Assembly: GCF_037094685.1 (NCBI RefSeq)
Contig: NZ_CP146614.1
Span: 6,386,001-6,450,000, forward strand
Source of the DNA: Massilia sp. METH4
GTDB lineage: Bacteria > Pseudomonadota > Gammaproteobacteria > Burkholderiales > Burkholderiaceae_D
DNA: 64,000 bases
Reading direction: 5' to 3'
Shown here: positions 25,768 through 33,307 of the stretch, in pieces
Numbering within the stretch: position 1 is the stretch's first letter
How the letters are laid out: each line of letters starts with the position of its first letter
The notes under the pieces: generated by a model
What the model was told of the DNA's origin: nothing
Seen by the model: only the letters and a program-made list of their open reading frames with translations
Database searches by the model: none
Position numbers and translations under genes: made by a program

Positions 25768-25803
25768 CCCCGATATGGCGGCAAGCCGATCCCCCGATAG
25801 GGG
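25768..25803. promoter_or_regulatory. Paired CCCCGATA elements in a divergent promoter region
   Basis: Between the divergent winged-helix regulator (start 25707) and response regulator (start 25889), CCCCGATA occurs at 25768-25775 and again 24 bp on, inside the palindrome CCCC-GATA-GGGG (25792-25803). The spacing and symmetry suggest binding sites for one of the two flanking regulators. No canonical -35/-10 pair stands out. Confidence 0.4.
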
Positions 25804-25888
25804 AAGACCCGCCGCGAGGGGCTGCCAGCCCGCGGCACCGCGTGTAAGATGCGGATTTTGGTCTACAGGCGCGAGCGGGAGCGACAGC

Positions 25889-26527
25889 ATGCGGGACACT
25901 TTGGACGGCGCGCCGGTGCGCGTGATGGTGGTCGACGACCATCCGTTGATGCGCGAAGGTATCGCCGCCGTGCTGTCGATCGGCGGGCGCTTCGAACTGG
26001 TGGCCGAAGCGGGCGACGGCCGGGCCGCGATCGAGCTCTACGTGCGCCACCGGCCCGACGTGGTGCTGATGGACCTGCAGATGCCGGTGATGAACGGGCT
26101 CGATGCGATCGTGGCGATCCGCGAGATCGCGCCGCACGCGCGCATCATCGTGCTCACCACTTACAAGGGCGACGTGCAGGTGCTGCGCGCGCTGAAGGCC
26201 GGGGCCATGGGCTATCTGTTGAAAAGCATGCTGCGCACCGAACTGGCCGAGGCGATCGGCCGCGTGCACGCCGGCCAGCGCCACATCCCGCCCGAGATCG
26301 CCGTGGAGCTGGCGGCCCATATCGATGCCGATGCGTTGTCCGCCCGCGAAACGGAAGTCCTGAGCCTGGTTGCGGACGGCAACTCCAACAAGCGCGTGGC
26401 CCAGGCGCTGGGCATCGCCGAGGAGACCGTGAAAGCCCATATGAGCACGGTGCTCGGCAAGCTGGGCGCGCGCGACCGCACGCATGCGGTGACGATAGCG
26501 ATCCGCCGCGGAATTTTGGAACCGTAA
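25889..26527 (+). CDS. NarL/FixJ-family response regulator
   Basis: 212 residues from the ATG at 25889 (GGGAG about 8 nt upstream; an in-frame upstream extension looks spurious). The receiver domain 10-128 has acidic residues in VVDDHP, phospho-acceptor Asp62 in LMDLQMP, Thr in LTTYKGD and Lys in LLKSM. A LuxR-type helix-turn-helix follows (~148-210, LSARETEVLSLVADGNSNKRVAQALGIAEETVKAHMSTVLGKLGARDRTHAV). It lies 56 bp upstream of a hybrid histidine kinase on the same strand, the probable partner. Target genes are unknown; CCCCGATA repeats just upstream may be autoregulatory sites. Confidence 0.93.
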   Translation: MRDTLDGAPVRVMVVDDHPLMREGIAAVLSIGGRFELVAEAGDGRAAIELYVRHRPDVVLMDLQMPVMNGLDAIVAIREIAPHARIIVLTTYKGDVQVLRALKAGAMGYLLKSMLRTELAEAIGRVHAGQRHIPPEIAVELAAHIDADALSARETEVLSLVADGNSNKRVAQALGIAEETVKAHMSTVLGKLGARDRTHAVTIAIRRGILEP

Positions 26528-26583
26528 TATTCATCTCTGAATCAATAGTAAACGGGCGCTGACGAGCCGGCCGGGGGAGTACC

Positions 26584-29571
26584 ATGGCGGGCATGCCGAC
26601 TTCCTCCTACCTGCCTCCGCCGCCCGGCCGCATGGCGCGCCTGCTGCCGCTGCTGTTCGCGACCGGCACGCTGTGCGCAGGGCTGGTGGCAACCGCCTGG
26701 GTGTGGAACGGTTTGCGCACCAGCCACGATGCCCAGTTGCGGGCCGAGTTCGACTACCGCGTGCGCGAGCTGCAGCTGCGGATCGGCCGCCGCATGGCCA
26801 CCTACCAGCAGGTCCTGCGCGGCGCGCAAGCCTATGCGCTGGCCACCCAACCGCTGCCCGGTTCCGCGGCCTTTCGCACTTATGTGGGAACGCTGCAATT
26901 GCGCGAGTACTATCCGGGCATCCAGGGCATCGGCATCGCCCTGCTGGAACGCGCGGCCGATGCGCCGGTGGACGGCGCGGCCACCGCGGTCGTGATGATC
27001 GAGCCGCTCGACGTGATGAACCGCCGTGCCCTCGGCTACGACATGTTCGCCGAGCCGGCGCGCCGTGCGGCGATGGAGCGCGCCCGCGACACCGGCACGG
27101 CCGCCCTCACCGGCCAGGTGCGGCTGGTGCAGGAAGGCAGCGGCGCCGGGCAGCCCGGCTTCCTGATGTACCTGCCGCTGTACCGGGGCACCCCGTTGAC
27201 CGTGGCCGAGCGCCGCGCCAGCCTGTATGGCTGGGCCTACGGCGCCTTCCGCATGCACGATTTCATGGGCGGCCTGAACGGCGAGCGCGAGGAAGACCTG
27301 CAAGCAACCGTGTACGACGCCGTGGCCGAGCCGCGCAGCTGCATGTATGGCTGCGCCCAGGCGCAGGGCAGCGCGCGCCTGGACGTGCTGCACCCACTCG
27401 ACATCGGCGGCCGCAGGTGGCTGCTGCGAGTGCGCAGCAATCCCGCCTTCGAGCGGCGCATGGCGTCCCAGCAGGCAGGGTGGGCCGGCGCGGCCGGCAT
27501 CATCGTCAGCATGCTGTCGGCCACGCTCGTCCTGCTGCTGGCCCAGGGCCGCGACCGGGCACGGCAACTGGCGCGCCACATCACCGCGGACCTGCAGCAA
27601 TCGTACACCACCCTGCGCCAGGAGCGCGGCCGCCTCGTCAGCATCCTCGAGAACGCCAACGACGCGTTCGTGGCCGTCGATGCCGGCGGCCGCATCATCT
27701 ACTGGAACGCGCAGGCCGAACGCATCTTCGGCTGGACCGCCCACGAGGCGCGCGGGCGCCCGCTGCGCCACCTGTTCCCCGGCGAACAGCCCGAACTGGA
27801 CCGCCTGCTGGCCTTCGACGACGCCGCTTTCGAGAACGGGCGCGGCCGGCGCCTGGAACTGACGGCCGCGACGCGCGAGGGCTTGCCGGTGCCTGTCGAG
27901 CTGTCCTGTTCGCGGGTGGAGGAGGCCGAGGGCGAACCGGTGCTGCACGGCTTCATGCGGGACCTGTCGGCACGAAAGGCGGCGGCCGTCCGCGAGGCCG
28001 AACGCCAGCGCGACCTGCAGCAGGCGCAGCAAGCCCTGAACCGCGCACAGAAGCTGGAAGCGGTGGGCAAGCTGACGGGCGGCGTCGCCCACGATTTCAA
28101 CAATGTGCTGCAAGTCATCTACGGCAATGTGCAGGCGGTGGCGATGGCGCCGCGCGCGCCGGACGCGCCGCGCCGCCTGGAAAGCGCGCTGGCCGCCGTC
28201 GAGCGCGGCGCGAACCTGTCGCGCCAGTTGCTGGCATTCGCGCGGCGCCAGCCGCTCGAACCCGTGGTGATCAACCTGGCGTGCCTGCTGCGCAATATCG
28301 ACGACCTGCTGCACCGCGCGCTGGGCGAAGGCGTGGAACTGTCGACCAGGGTGGAAGCGGGATTGTGGAACACGCTGGTCGACCCGAACCAGCTGGAAAA
28401 CGTGGTGCTGAACCTGGCGATCAACGCGCGCGATGCGATGGATGGCCGCGGGCGCCTGTCCATCGAGCTGGCGAACGCGATCCTGGACGAGCATTACGCC
28501 GCCGTGGTGCCGGACGCGGTGCCCGGCGACTACGTGATGCTGGCCGTGTCCGACAACGGCAGCGGCATGCCGCCCGAAGTGCAGGACCGGATCTTCGAAC
28601 CGTTCTTCACCACCAAGCCCGAGGGCGAAGGCACGGGCCTCGGCCTGTCGATGGCGTATGGTTTCGTGCGGCAGACCGGGGGCCATATCCGCGTGTACAG
28701 CGAGGTGGGCGTAGGCACCACGATGCGCCTGTACTTCCCCCGCTCGGGCGCGCCGGAGACGGCCCCGCCGCCCGACCAGGCTCCGCCGGCGGCCGGCGGC
28801 ACGGAGACGATCCTGCTGGTCGACGACGACGCCGCCGTGCGCGACACCGTGGCGGCCATGCTGCGCAGCCTGCACTACACGGTGCTGGAAGCGGCCGACG
28901 CGGACGAGGCGATCCGCGCCCTGCGCGGCGACACGCCCGTCGACCTGCTGTTCACCGACGTCGTGATGCCCGGCACCCTGCCCGTCTCCGAACTGGCCCG
29001 GCTGGCCAGGCACCTGCGCCCCGGCATCGGCGTGCTGTTCACGTCCGGCTACACGCCGGAAGCGGCCCAGCATGGCGGCCGGCTCGAACCGGGCACCCAC
29101 CTGCTGTCGAAACCCTACCGCCGCGACGAACTCGCGCGCAAGGTGCGCGCCGTGCTCGACGAGCGTGCCATCCCGCCTCCCGGGGCTCCCCCGGCGCCCC
29201 CCGAGCGCGTGCTGGTGGTGGAAGACAACGACGACCTGCGCGAGCTCACGTGCGAGATGATCATGGCGCTGGGCTGGCAGGCAACGGGCGTGGGCAGCGC
29301 GGAAGCGGCCCTCGAATCCCTGGCAGCCGGCGGCATCGGCGCCGTCTTCACGGATGTGCAATTGCCCGGCATGAGCGGGCTGGAACTGGCGCACCGGCTG
29401 CAGGACGATCCGGACCTGCCCGTCGTGATCGTCAGCGGGCGGGCGCTGGGCGACGACTTGCCGCCGGGCGTGCGGCTGCTCTACAAGCCGTACCGGATCG
29501 ATGCCGTGGAAGAGATCCTGGCCCAGTTGCGGCTGCAGCGGCAGGAACCCGGCGAGCCGGGGATGGATTGA
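26584..29571 (+). CDS. CHASE-PAS hybrid histidine kinase with two C-terminal receivers
   Basis: 995 residues; the ATG follows GGGGGAG. Layout: membrane helix ~17-40, extracytoplasmic CHASE-type sensor ~60-290 (YYPGIQGIGIALL, RRALGYDMFAEPARRAAM), helix ~300-322, PAS ~350-465 (ILENANDAFVAVDAGGRIIYWN), a HisKA variant with His503 in GGVAHDFNNVLQ, a HATPase domain with NLAINARDAM and GTGLGLSMAYGF, then two receivers with Asp792 (LLFTDVVMPG) and Asp924 (AVFTDVQLPG). The HDFNN motif marks the HWE-like/HisKA_4-style kinases that often carry CHASE. CHASE ligands are typically small molecules in the periplasm. It is probably partnered with the upstream NarL-type regulator. Confidence 0.92.
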   Translation: MAGMPTSSYLPPPPGRMARLLPLLFATGTLCAGLVATAWVWNGLRTSHDAQLRAEFDYRVRELQLRIGRRMATYQQVLRGAQAYALATQPLPGSAAFRTYVGTLQLREYYPGIQGIGIALLERAADAPVDGAATAVVMIEPLDVMNRRALGYDMFAEPARRAAMERARDTGTAALTGQVRLVQEGSGAGQPGFLMYLPLYRGTPLTVAERRASLYGWAYGAFRMHDFMGGLNGEREEDLQATVYDAVAEPRSCMYGCAQAQGSARLDVLHPLDIGGRRWLLRVRSNPAFERRMASQQAGWAGAAGIIVSMLSATLVLLLAQGRDRARQLARHITADLQQSYTTLRQERGRLVSILENANDAFVAVDAGGRIIYWNAQAERIFGWTAHEARGRPLRHLFPGEQPELDRLLAFDDAAFENGRGRRLELTAATREGLPVPVELSCSRVEEAEGEPVLHGFMRDLSARKAAAVREAERQRDLQQAQQALNRAQKLEAVGKLTGGVAHDFNNVLQVIYGNVQAVAMAPRAPDAPRRLESALAAVERGANLSRQLLAFARRQPLEPVVINLACLLRNIDDLLHRALGEGVELSTRVEAGLWNTLVDPNQLENVVLNLAINARDAMDGRGRLSIELANAILDEHYAAVVPDAVPGDYVMLAVSDNGSGMPPEVQDRIFEPFFTTKPEGEGTGLGLSMAYGFVRQTGGHIRVYSEVGVGTTMRLYFPRSGAPETAPPPDQAPPAAGGTETILLVDDDAAVRDTVAAMLRSLHYTVLEAADADEAIRALRGDTPVDLLFTDVVMPGTLPVSELARLARHLRPGIGVLFTSGYTPEAAQHGGRLEPGTHLLSKPYRRDELARKVRAVLDERAIPPPGAPPAPPERVLVVEDNDDLRELTCEMIMALGWQATGVGSAEAALESLAAGGIGAVFTDVQLPGMSGLELAHRLQDDPDLPVVIVSGRALGDDLPPGVRLLYKPYRIDAVEEILAQLRLQRQEPGEPGMD

Positions 29572-29578
29572 ACGCCCC

Positions 29579-29914
29579 ATGACCTCCCCCCGGCAATACC
29601 CCGTAACGCCGGATGGCCGCTACTTCGTCGTGAAGGGCCGGCTGTGGCGCATGAGCAATCCATCCCTCGCCCCCGGGCTGCGGCAGGAACTGGTCGAGCG
29701 CCTCATGCGGGCCCGCCGCGCGGTCGGCATCGCCATGCGCGCCGGCGACGCGGCCGCCGAACGCGCGGCCCGCGCGGCCGTCGACGAGGTCAAACGGGCG
29801 CTGGGCGAACGGGGGCCGGCGTGGTGGACCGACGGCGCGCCGGACTACAACCGGAAGATGGTGGAGAACACGCCGTATGCGGATTGGCATGCGGGGCTGG
29901 GCGACGCACCCTGA
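29579..29914 (+). CDS. Small conserved protein of unknown function
   Basis: 111 residues starting 8 bp after the kinase stop, so probably read through from it. No signal peptide or membrane segment. The sequence has three blocks: YPVTPDGRYFVVKGRLWRMSNP, a charged helical middle (LVERLMRARRAV...RAAVDEVKRALGERGPAWW) and NRKMVENTPYADWHAGL. I recognise it as a widely distributed uncharacterised proteobacterial family with this same order, and give no function. The conserved Trp/Tyr/Pro positions suggest a small folded domain, not a spurious frame. Confidence 0.75.
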   Translation: MTSPRQYPVTPDGRYFVVKGRLWRMSNPSLAPGLRQELVERLMRARRAVGIAMRAGDAAAERAARAAVDEVKRALGERGPAWWTDGAPDYNRKMVENTPYADWHAGLGDAP

Positions 29915-29926
29915 CCCCGGTCCGCT

Positions 29927-31423
29927 CTACTGGAACGCCACCTCCGAAAAACTCCTCAGCTTACGGCTGTGCAGCCGGTCCACGCCCAGCGCGCGCAGCA
30001 GTTCCAGGGCGCGGATGCCGATGCGCAGGTGCTGGTCCACGCGGTCGCGGTAGAACTGGTTGGCCATGCCGGGCAGCTTGATCTCGCCGTGCAGCGGCTT
30101 GTCGGACACGCACAGCAGCGTGCCGTACGGCACGCGGAAGCGGAAGCCGTTGGCGGCGATGGTGGCGCTTTCCATGTCCAGCGCCACGGCGCGGCTCTGC
30201 GAGAAGCGCCGCTCGGGCGTGCGCTGCGGCAGCAGTTCCCAGTTGCGGTTGTCGGTGCTGGCCACCGTGCCCGTGCGCATCACGCGTTTCAGGTCGTGGC
30301 CCGTCAGCTGCGTGACCTCGGCCACCGCGCCCTCGATCGCCACCTGCACCTCGGCCAGCGCCGGGATCGGCACCCACAGCGGCAGGTCTTCGTCGAGCAC
30401 GTGATCTTCGCGCACATAGCCGTGCGCCAGCACGTAGTCGCCCAGCTGCTGGGTGGTGCGCAGGCCGGCGCAGTGGCCCAGCATCAGCCATGCGTGCGGA
30501 CGCAGCACGGCCACGTGGTCGGTGATCGTCTTGGCGTTCGCCGGGCCCACGCCGATATTGACCATGCTGATGCCGCTGCCGTCGGCACGCACCAGGTGGT
30601 AGCCCGGCATCTGCGGCAGGCGCAGCGGCGGTGCGCCCAGCGCGTCGCCGGGCTGCGCATCCTGGCCGGCGCGGCGCGTGACGAGATTGCCCGGCTCCAC
30701 GAAGGCCACGTACTTGTCTTCCTCGCTGGCGGGTTCCCGGCTCATGATCGCGTGGCCGAGGCGCACGAACTCGTCGATATAGAACTGGTAGTTCGTGAAC
30801 AGCACGAACTTCTGGAAGTGTTCCGGCGACGTGCCCGTGTAGTGGCGCAGCCGCTGCAGCGAATAGTCGACGCGCGGCGCCGTGAACAGCGACAGCGGCA
30901 TGGCCTCGCCCGGCGCCGGGTCATGGGTGCCGTTGGCGATGCCGTCGTCCATCGCCGCCAGGTTCGGCAGGTCGAACACGTCGCGCATGAGGGCGCGGCG
31001 CTCGGGCGTCATATTGCCCTCGATGTGATCGTGCTCGGCAAACGAAAAATGGATCGGGATCGGCTGGGCCGACAGGCCCACCTCGATCTGCGCGTGCTGC
31101 TGGCCGTGGTTCTTCAGCAGCAGCCGGAACTGCTCGTGGTAGTAGCGGGCGAACAGGTCCGGGCGCGTCAAGGTGGTTTCATAGGTGCCGGGGCCCTCCA
31201 CGAAGCCGTAGGACAGGCGCGTGTCGGCGCGGGCGAAGGTTTCCGTCTGTATCCGCACGAACGGGTAGCAGGCGCGCACATGGGACGGCGTTTCGCCTTC
31301 CACGAAACGCTGCAGGTGTTCGCGCAGGTGCCGGATACTGCCGTCGTAGATCTCGCGCACACGGGCCAGCGCGGCAGCGGGATCGTCGAAACGTTCGGGG
31401 GCTATGAAGGGGCGGGTGGACAC
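29927..31423 (-). CDS. amn: AMP nucleosidase
   Basis: 498 residues from a GTG at 31423, chosen because AGGAG sits 6 nt upstream; the open frame extends further to 31462 without a better site. Typical Amn layout: N-terminal AMN-specific domain (HVRACYPFVRIQTETF, LSYGFVEGPGTYETTLTRPDLF) and C-terminal nucleoside-phosphorylase-like catalytic domain (SMVNIGVGPANAKTITDHVAVLRPHAWLMLGHCAGLR, ALDMESATIAANGFRFRVPYGTLLCVSDKPLHGE). It hydrolyses AMP to adenine and ribose 5-phosphate in the cytoplasm. The same-strand neighbour upstream encodes a PRPP synthetase-like protein that could reuse the ribose 5-phosphate. Confidence 0.95.
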   Translation of the reverse strand: MSTRPFIAPERFDDPAAALARVREIYDGSIRHLREHLQRFVEGETPSHVRACYPFVRIQTETFARADTRLSYGFVEGPGTYETTLTRPDLFARYYHEQFRLLLKNHGQQHAQIEVGLSAQPIPIHFSFAEHDHIEGNMTPERRALMRDVFDLPNLAAMDDGIANGTHDPAPGEAMPLSLFTAPRVDYSLQRLRHYTGTSPEHFQKFVLFTNYQFYIDEFVRLGHAIMSREPASEEDKYVAFVEPGNLVTRRAGQDAQPGDALGAPPLRLPQMPGYHLVRADGSGISMVNIGVGPANAKTITDHVAVLRPHAWLMLGHCAGLRTTQQLGDYVLAHGYVREDHVLDEDLPLWVPIPALAEVQVAIEGAVAEVTQLTGHDLKRVMRTGTVASTDNRNWELLPQRTPERRFSQSRAVALDMESATIAANGFRFRVPYGTLLCVSDKPLHGEIKLPGMANQFYRDRVDQHLRIGIRALELLRALGVDRLHSRKLRSFSEVAFQ

Positions 31424-31492
31424 GTTGGACTCCTGTTGTTGTTCTTGCTGTGATCGTATCACGCCCCGCCCGAAGACGACGACGAGGTCGCG

Positions 31493-32158
31493 TCATGGCG
31501 GCAGCAGCCGCGTGAGGTGGCGCGCGAACCAGTCGCGCGCGAGGACGCCGACACGCTCCAGCGCACCGGCTTCCTCGAACAGGTGGGTGGCGCCGGGCAC
31601 GATCGCCAGCTCGTGCGGGCAGCGCATGGCGGCCGCCGCCTCCTCGTTCAGGCGGATCACCTCGCCGTCGTGACCGCCCACGATCAGCAGCACCGGCGCG
31701 GCGACCCGGCCCAGCGCGGCGGTGCCGGCCAGGTCGGGCCGGCCGCCGCGCGACACCACGGCGGCGATATCGCCGGGCCGCTCGGCCGCCAGCCGCAGCG
31801 CGGCGCCCGCGCCCGTGCTGGCGCCGAACAGGCCGATGGCCAGCTGCTCCGTTTCCGGCTGCATGCGCAGCCATTCGCACGCGCTGTCGAGCCGGCCGGC
31901 CAGCAGCACGGTGTCGAAGCGCAACGCCGCATCGCGTTCCTCGCCCGGGGTCAGCAGGTCGAGCAGCAGCGTGGCGCAGCCGCCTTCCCGTAAGGCCGCG
32001 GCAACATACTGGTTACGGGGGCTGTGGCGGCTGCTGCCGCTGCCGTGCGCGAACAGCACCACGCCGCGCGGCGCCTCGGCCGGAAAGGCCAGCACACCCT
32101 GCAATGCCGGGTCGCTACCGACGGCGACCTCGCGCTCCCCTGTCAGCGAATCGCTCAT
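31493..32158 (-). CDS. Alpha/beta hydrolase, dienelactone-hydrolase-like
   Basis: 221 residues without a signal peptide. The nucleophile elbow is GASTGAG (Ser at ~114), the acid Asp lies in VGGHDGEV and the His in VPGATHLFEEAGAL; FAHGSGSSRHSPRNQYVAAAL supplies the oxyanion region. This branch is common in actinobacteria and proteobacteria, where it is often adjacent or fused to phosphoribosyltransferase genes. Here it sits between AMP nucleosidase and a PRPP synthetase paralog. The substrate is unknown. Confidence 0.85.
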   Translation of the reverse strand: MSDSLTGEREVAVGSDPALQGVLAFPAEAPRGVVLFAHGSGSSRHSPRNQYVAAALREGGCATLLLDLLTPGEERDAALRFDTVLLAGRLDSACEWLRMQPETEQLAIGLFGASTGAGAALRLAAERPGDIAAVVSRGGRPDLAGTAALGRVAAPVLLIVGGHDGEVIRLNEEAAAAMRCPHELAIVPGATHLFEEAGALERVGVLARDWFARHLTRLLPP

Positions 32159-32239
32159 GGCATCCTCCTCACGCTTGCCTCATTGTCCGCCGCCGGCGCG
32201 CGCAAATAAAGGGGCGGCGCGATCGTGCCGGGCGGATGC

Positions 32240-33208
32240 CTACTGCAGCGGATCGGGCAGCGGCACGTCGTCCTGCAGGGCGCGGATCGCCTGGGCGAAC
32301 AGTACGCCGCTGTCGAGTACCGTGAACAGTTCGCCGGCGCGATCGCCGTCCTGCACCGTGTCGGCCACGGCGCCCCCGTCCAGCCCGGCCGCGGCCAGCT
32401 TGCCGGCCGCGCCGCCGGCGAACACGGCATGGGTGGCCGCCGCCATCACGCGCGCCGCGCCGCGTTCCCGGCTGGCCTTGACGGCGCGCACCATCGTGCC
32501 GCCCGTGCCGATGATGTCGTCGAACACGATGGCAAGCTTGCCGGACACATCGCCAGCCATCAGGTCACCCGTCAATTCGCTGCCGTGCCGGTGCTTTTCC
32601 ACGAAGGCCAGCGACACCGGCCGGCCCAGCTCGCGCGCCAGCGCCTGCCGCAGCCCGTCCGCCCGCCGGATGCCGCCGCCATCGGTCGCCACCACGCAGA
32701 CTTCGTCGGAACCGGCCACGCTGGCGAAGTGGGCGGCGAACAGCGCGCTGCCGTCCAGGTGTTCGGTACGGCAGCGAAAGGCGTTCTGGAAAGCGGAAAG
32801 ATTGTGCACGTCCAGCGCCAGTACCGTGTCGACCCCGGCGGCTTCCAGCAGTGTCGCCACGTAGCGCAGGGTGAGCGGATCGCCCGGCGCATGCCGCGTG
32901 TCCTGCCGGGCGAAGGCCACGTAGGGCAGCACGGCCGTGACGCGCGCCGCGCCGGCATCCTTCAGCGCGCCGATGAAGAACAGCAGCCGGCACAGCCGCT
33001 CGCCGCTGCCCTGCTCCGGTCCGCCGGCCAGCGAATGGATCACGCAGGCATGGCAGCCGCGCACGGCCTCCGGGGCACGCACCACGTATTCGCCATCCTC
33101 GAAATCCTTTTCGTCATGGGCGGTCAGCGGCATGCCCAGGTGCCGGGCCACGCGCTGGCCGAACGGCGCGCTACCAGCCAGCGCGAACAGGTGCAGGGGT
33201 GTGTTCAT
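32240..33208 (-). CDS. Ribose-phosphate pyrophosphokinase paralog
   Basis: 322 residues. PRPP synthetase landmarks: N-terminal FALAGSAPFGQRVA, the FEDGEYVVR flexible region, PYVAFARQDTRHAPGDPLTLRYVA, LALDVHNLSAFQNAF and the PRPP loop VFDDIIGTGGTM (228-239). The sequence is more divergent than a housekeeping Prs (which has DDMxDTxGT), so this is likely a secondary paralog. It would make PRPP from ribose 5-phosphate and ATP. It is divergent from a sensor kinase gene and lies in line with a hydrolase and AMP nucleosidase. Confidence 0.88.
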   Translation of the reverse strand: MNTPLHLFALAGSAPFGQRVARHLGMPLTAHDEKDFEDGEYVVRAPEAVRGCHACVIHSLAGGPEQGSGERLCRLLFFIGALKDAGAARVTAVLPYVAFARQDTRHAPGDPLTLRYVATLLEAAGVDTVLALDVHNLSAFQNAFRCRTEHLDGSALFAAHFASVAGSDEVCVVATDGGGIRRADGLRQALARELGRPVSLAFVEKHRHGSELTGDLMAGDVSGKLAIVFDDIIGTGGTMVRAVKASRERGAARVMAAATHAVFAGGAAGKLAAAGLDGGAVADTVQDGDRAGELFTVLDSGVLFAQAIRALQDDVPLPDPLQ

Positions 33209-33307
33209 CGTCTCGTGCGGAAGTGGTGATAGTGCACATTGTAGGCGCAAGCGTCGCGGCGCCAAGGTGCGTGGGCGTACCAAACACCGGGGAAGCGATT
33301 TGTTACC

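Noticed and set aside
25741..25803. Intrinsic terminator for the STAND regulator or response regulator
   Set aside because: The CCCC-GATA-GGGG stem is only 4 bp, lies upstream of both gene starts, and has no U-tract. An operator is more likely.
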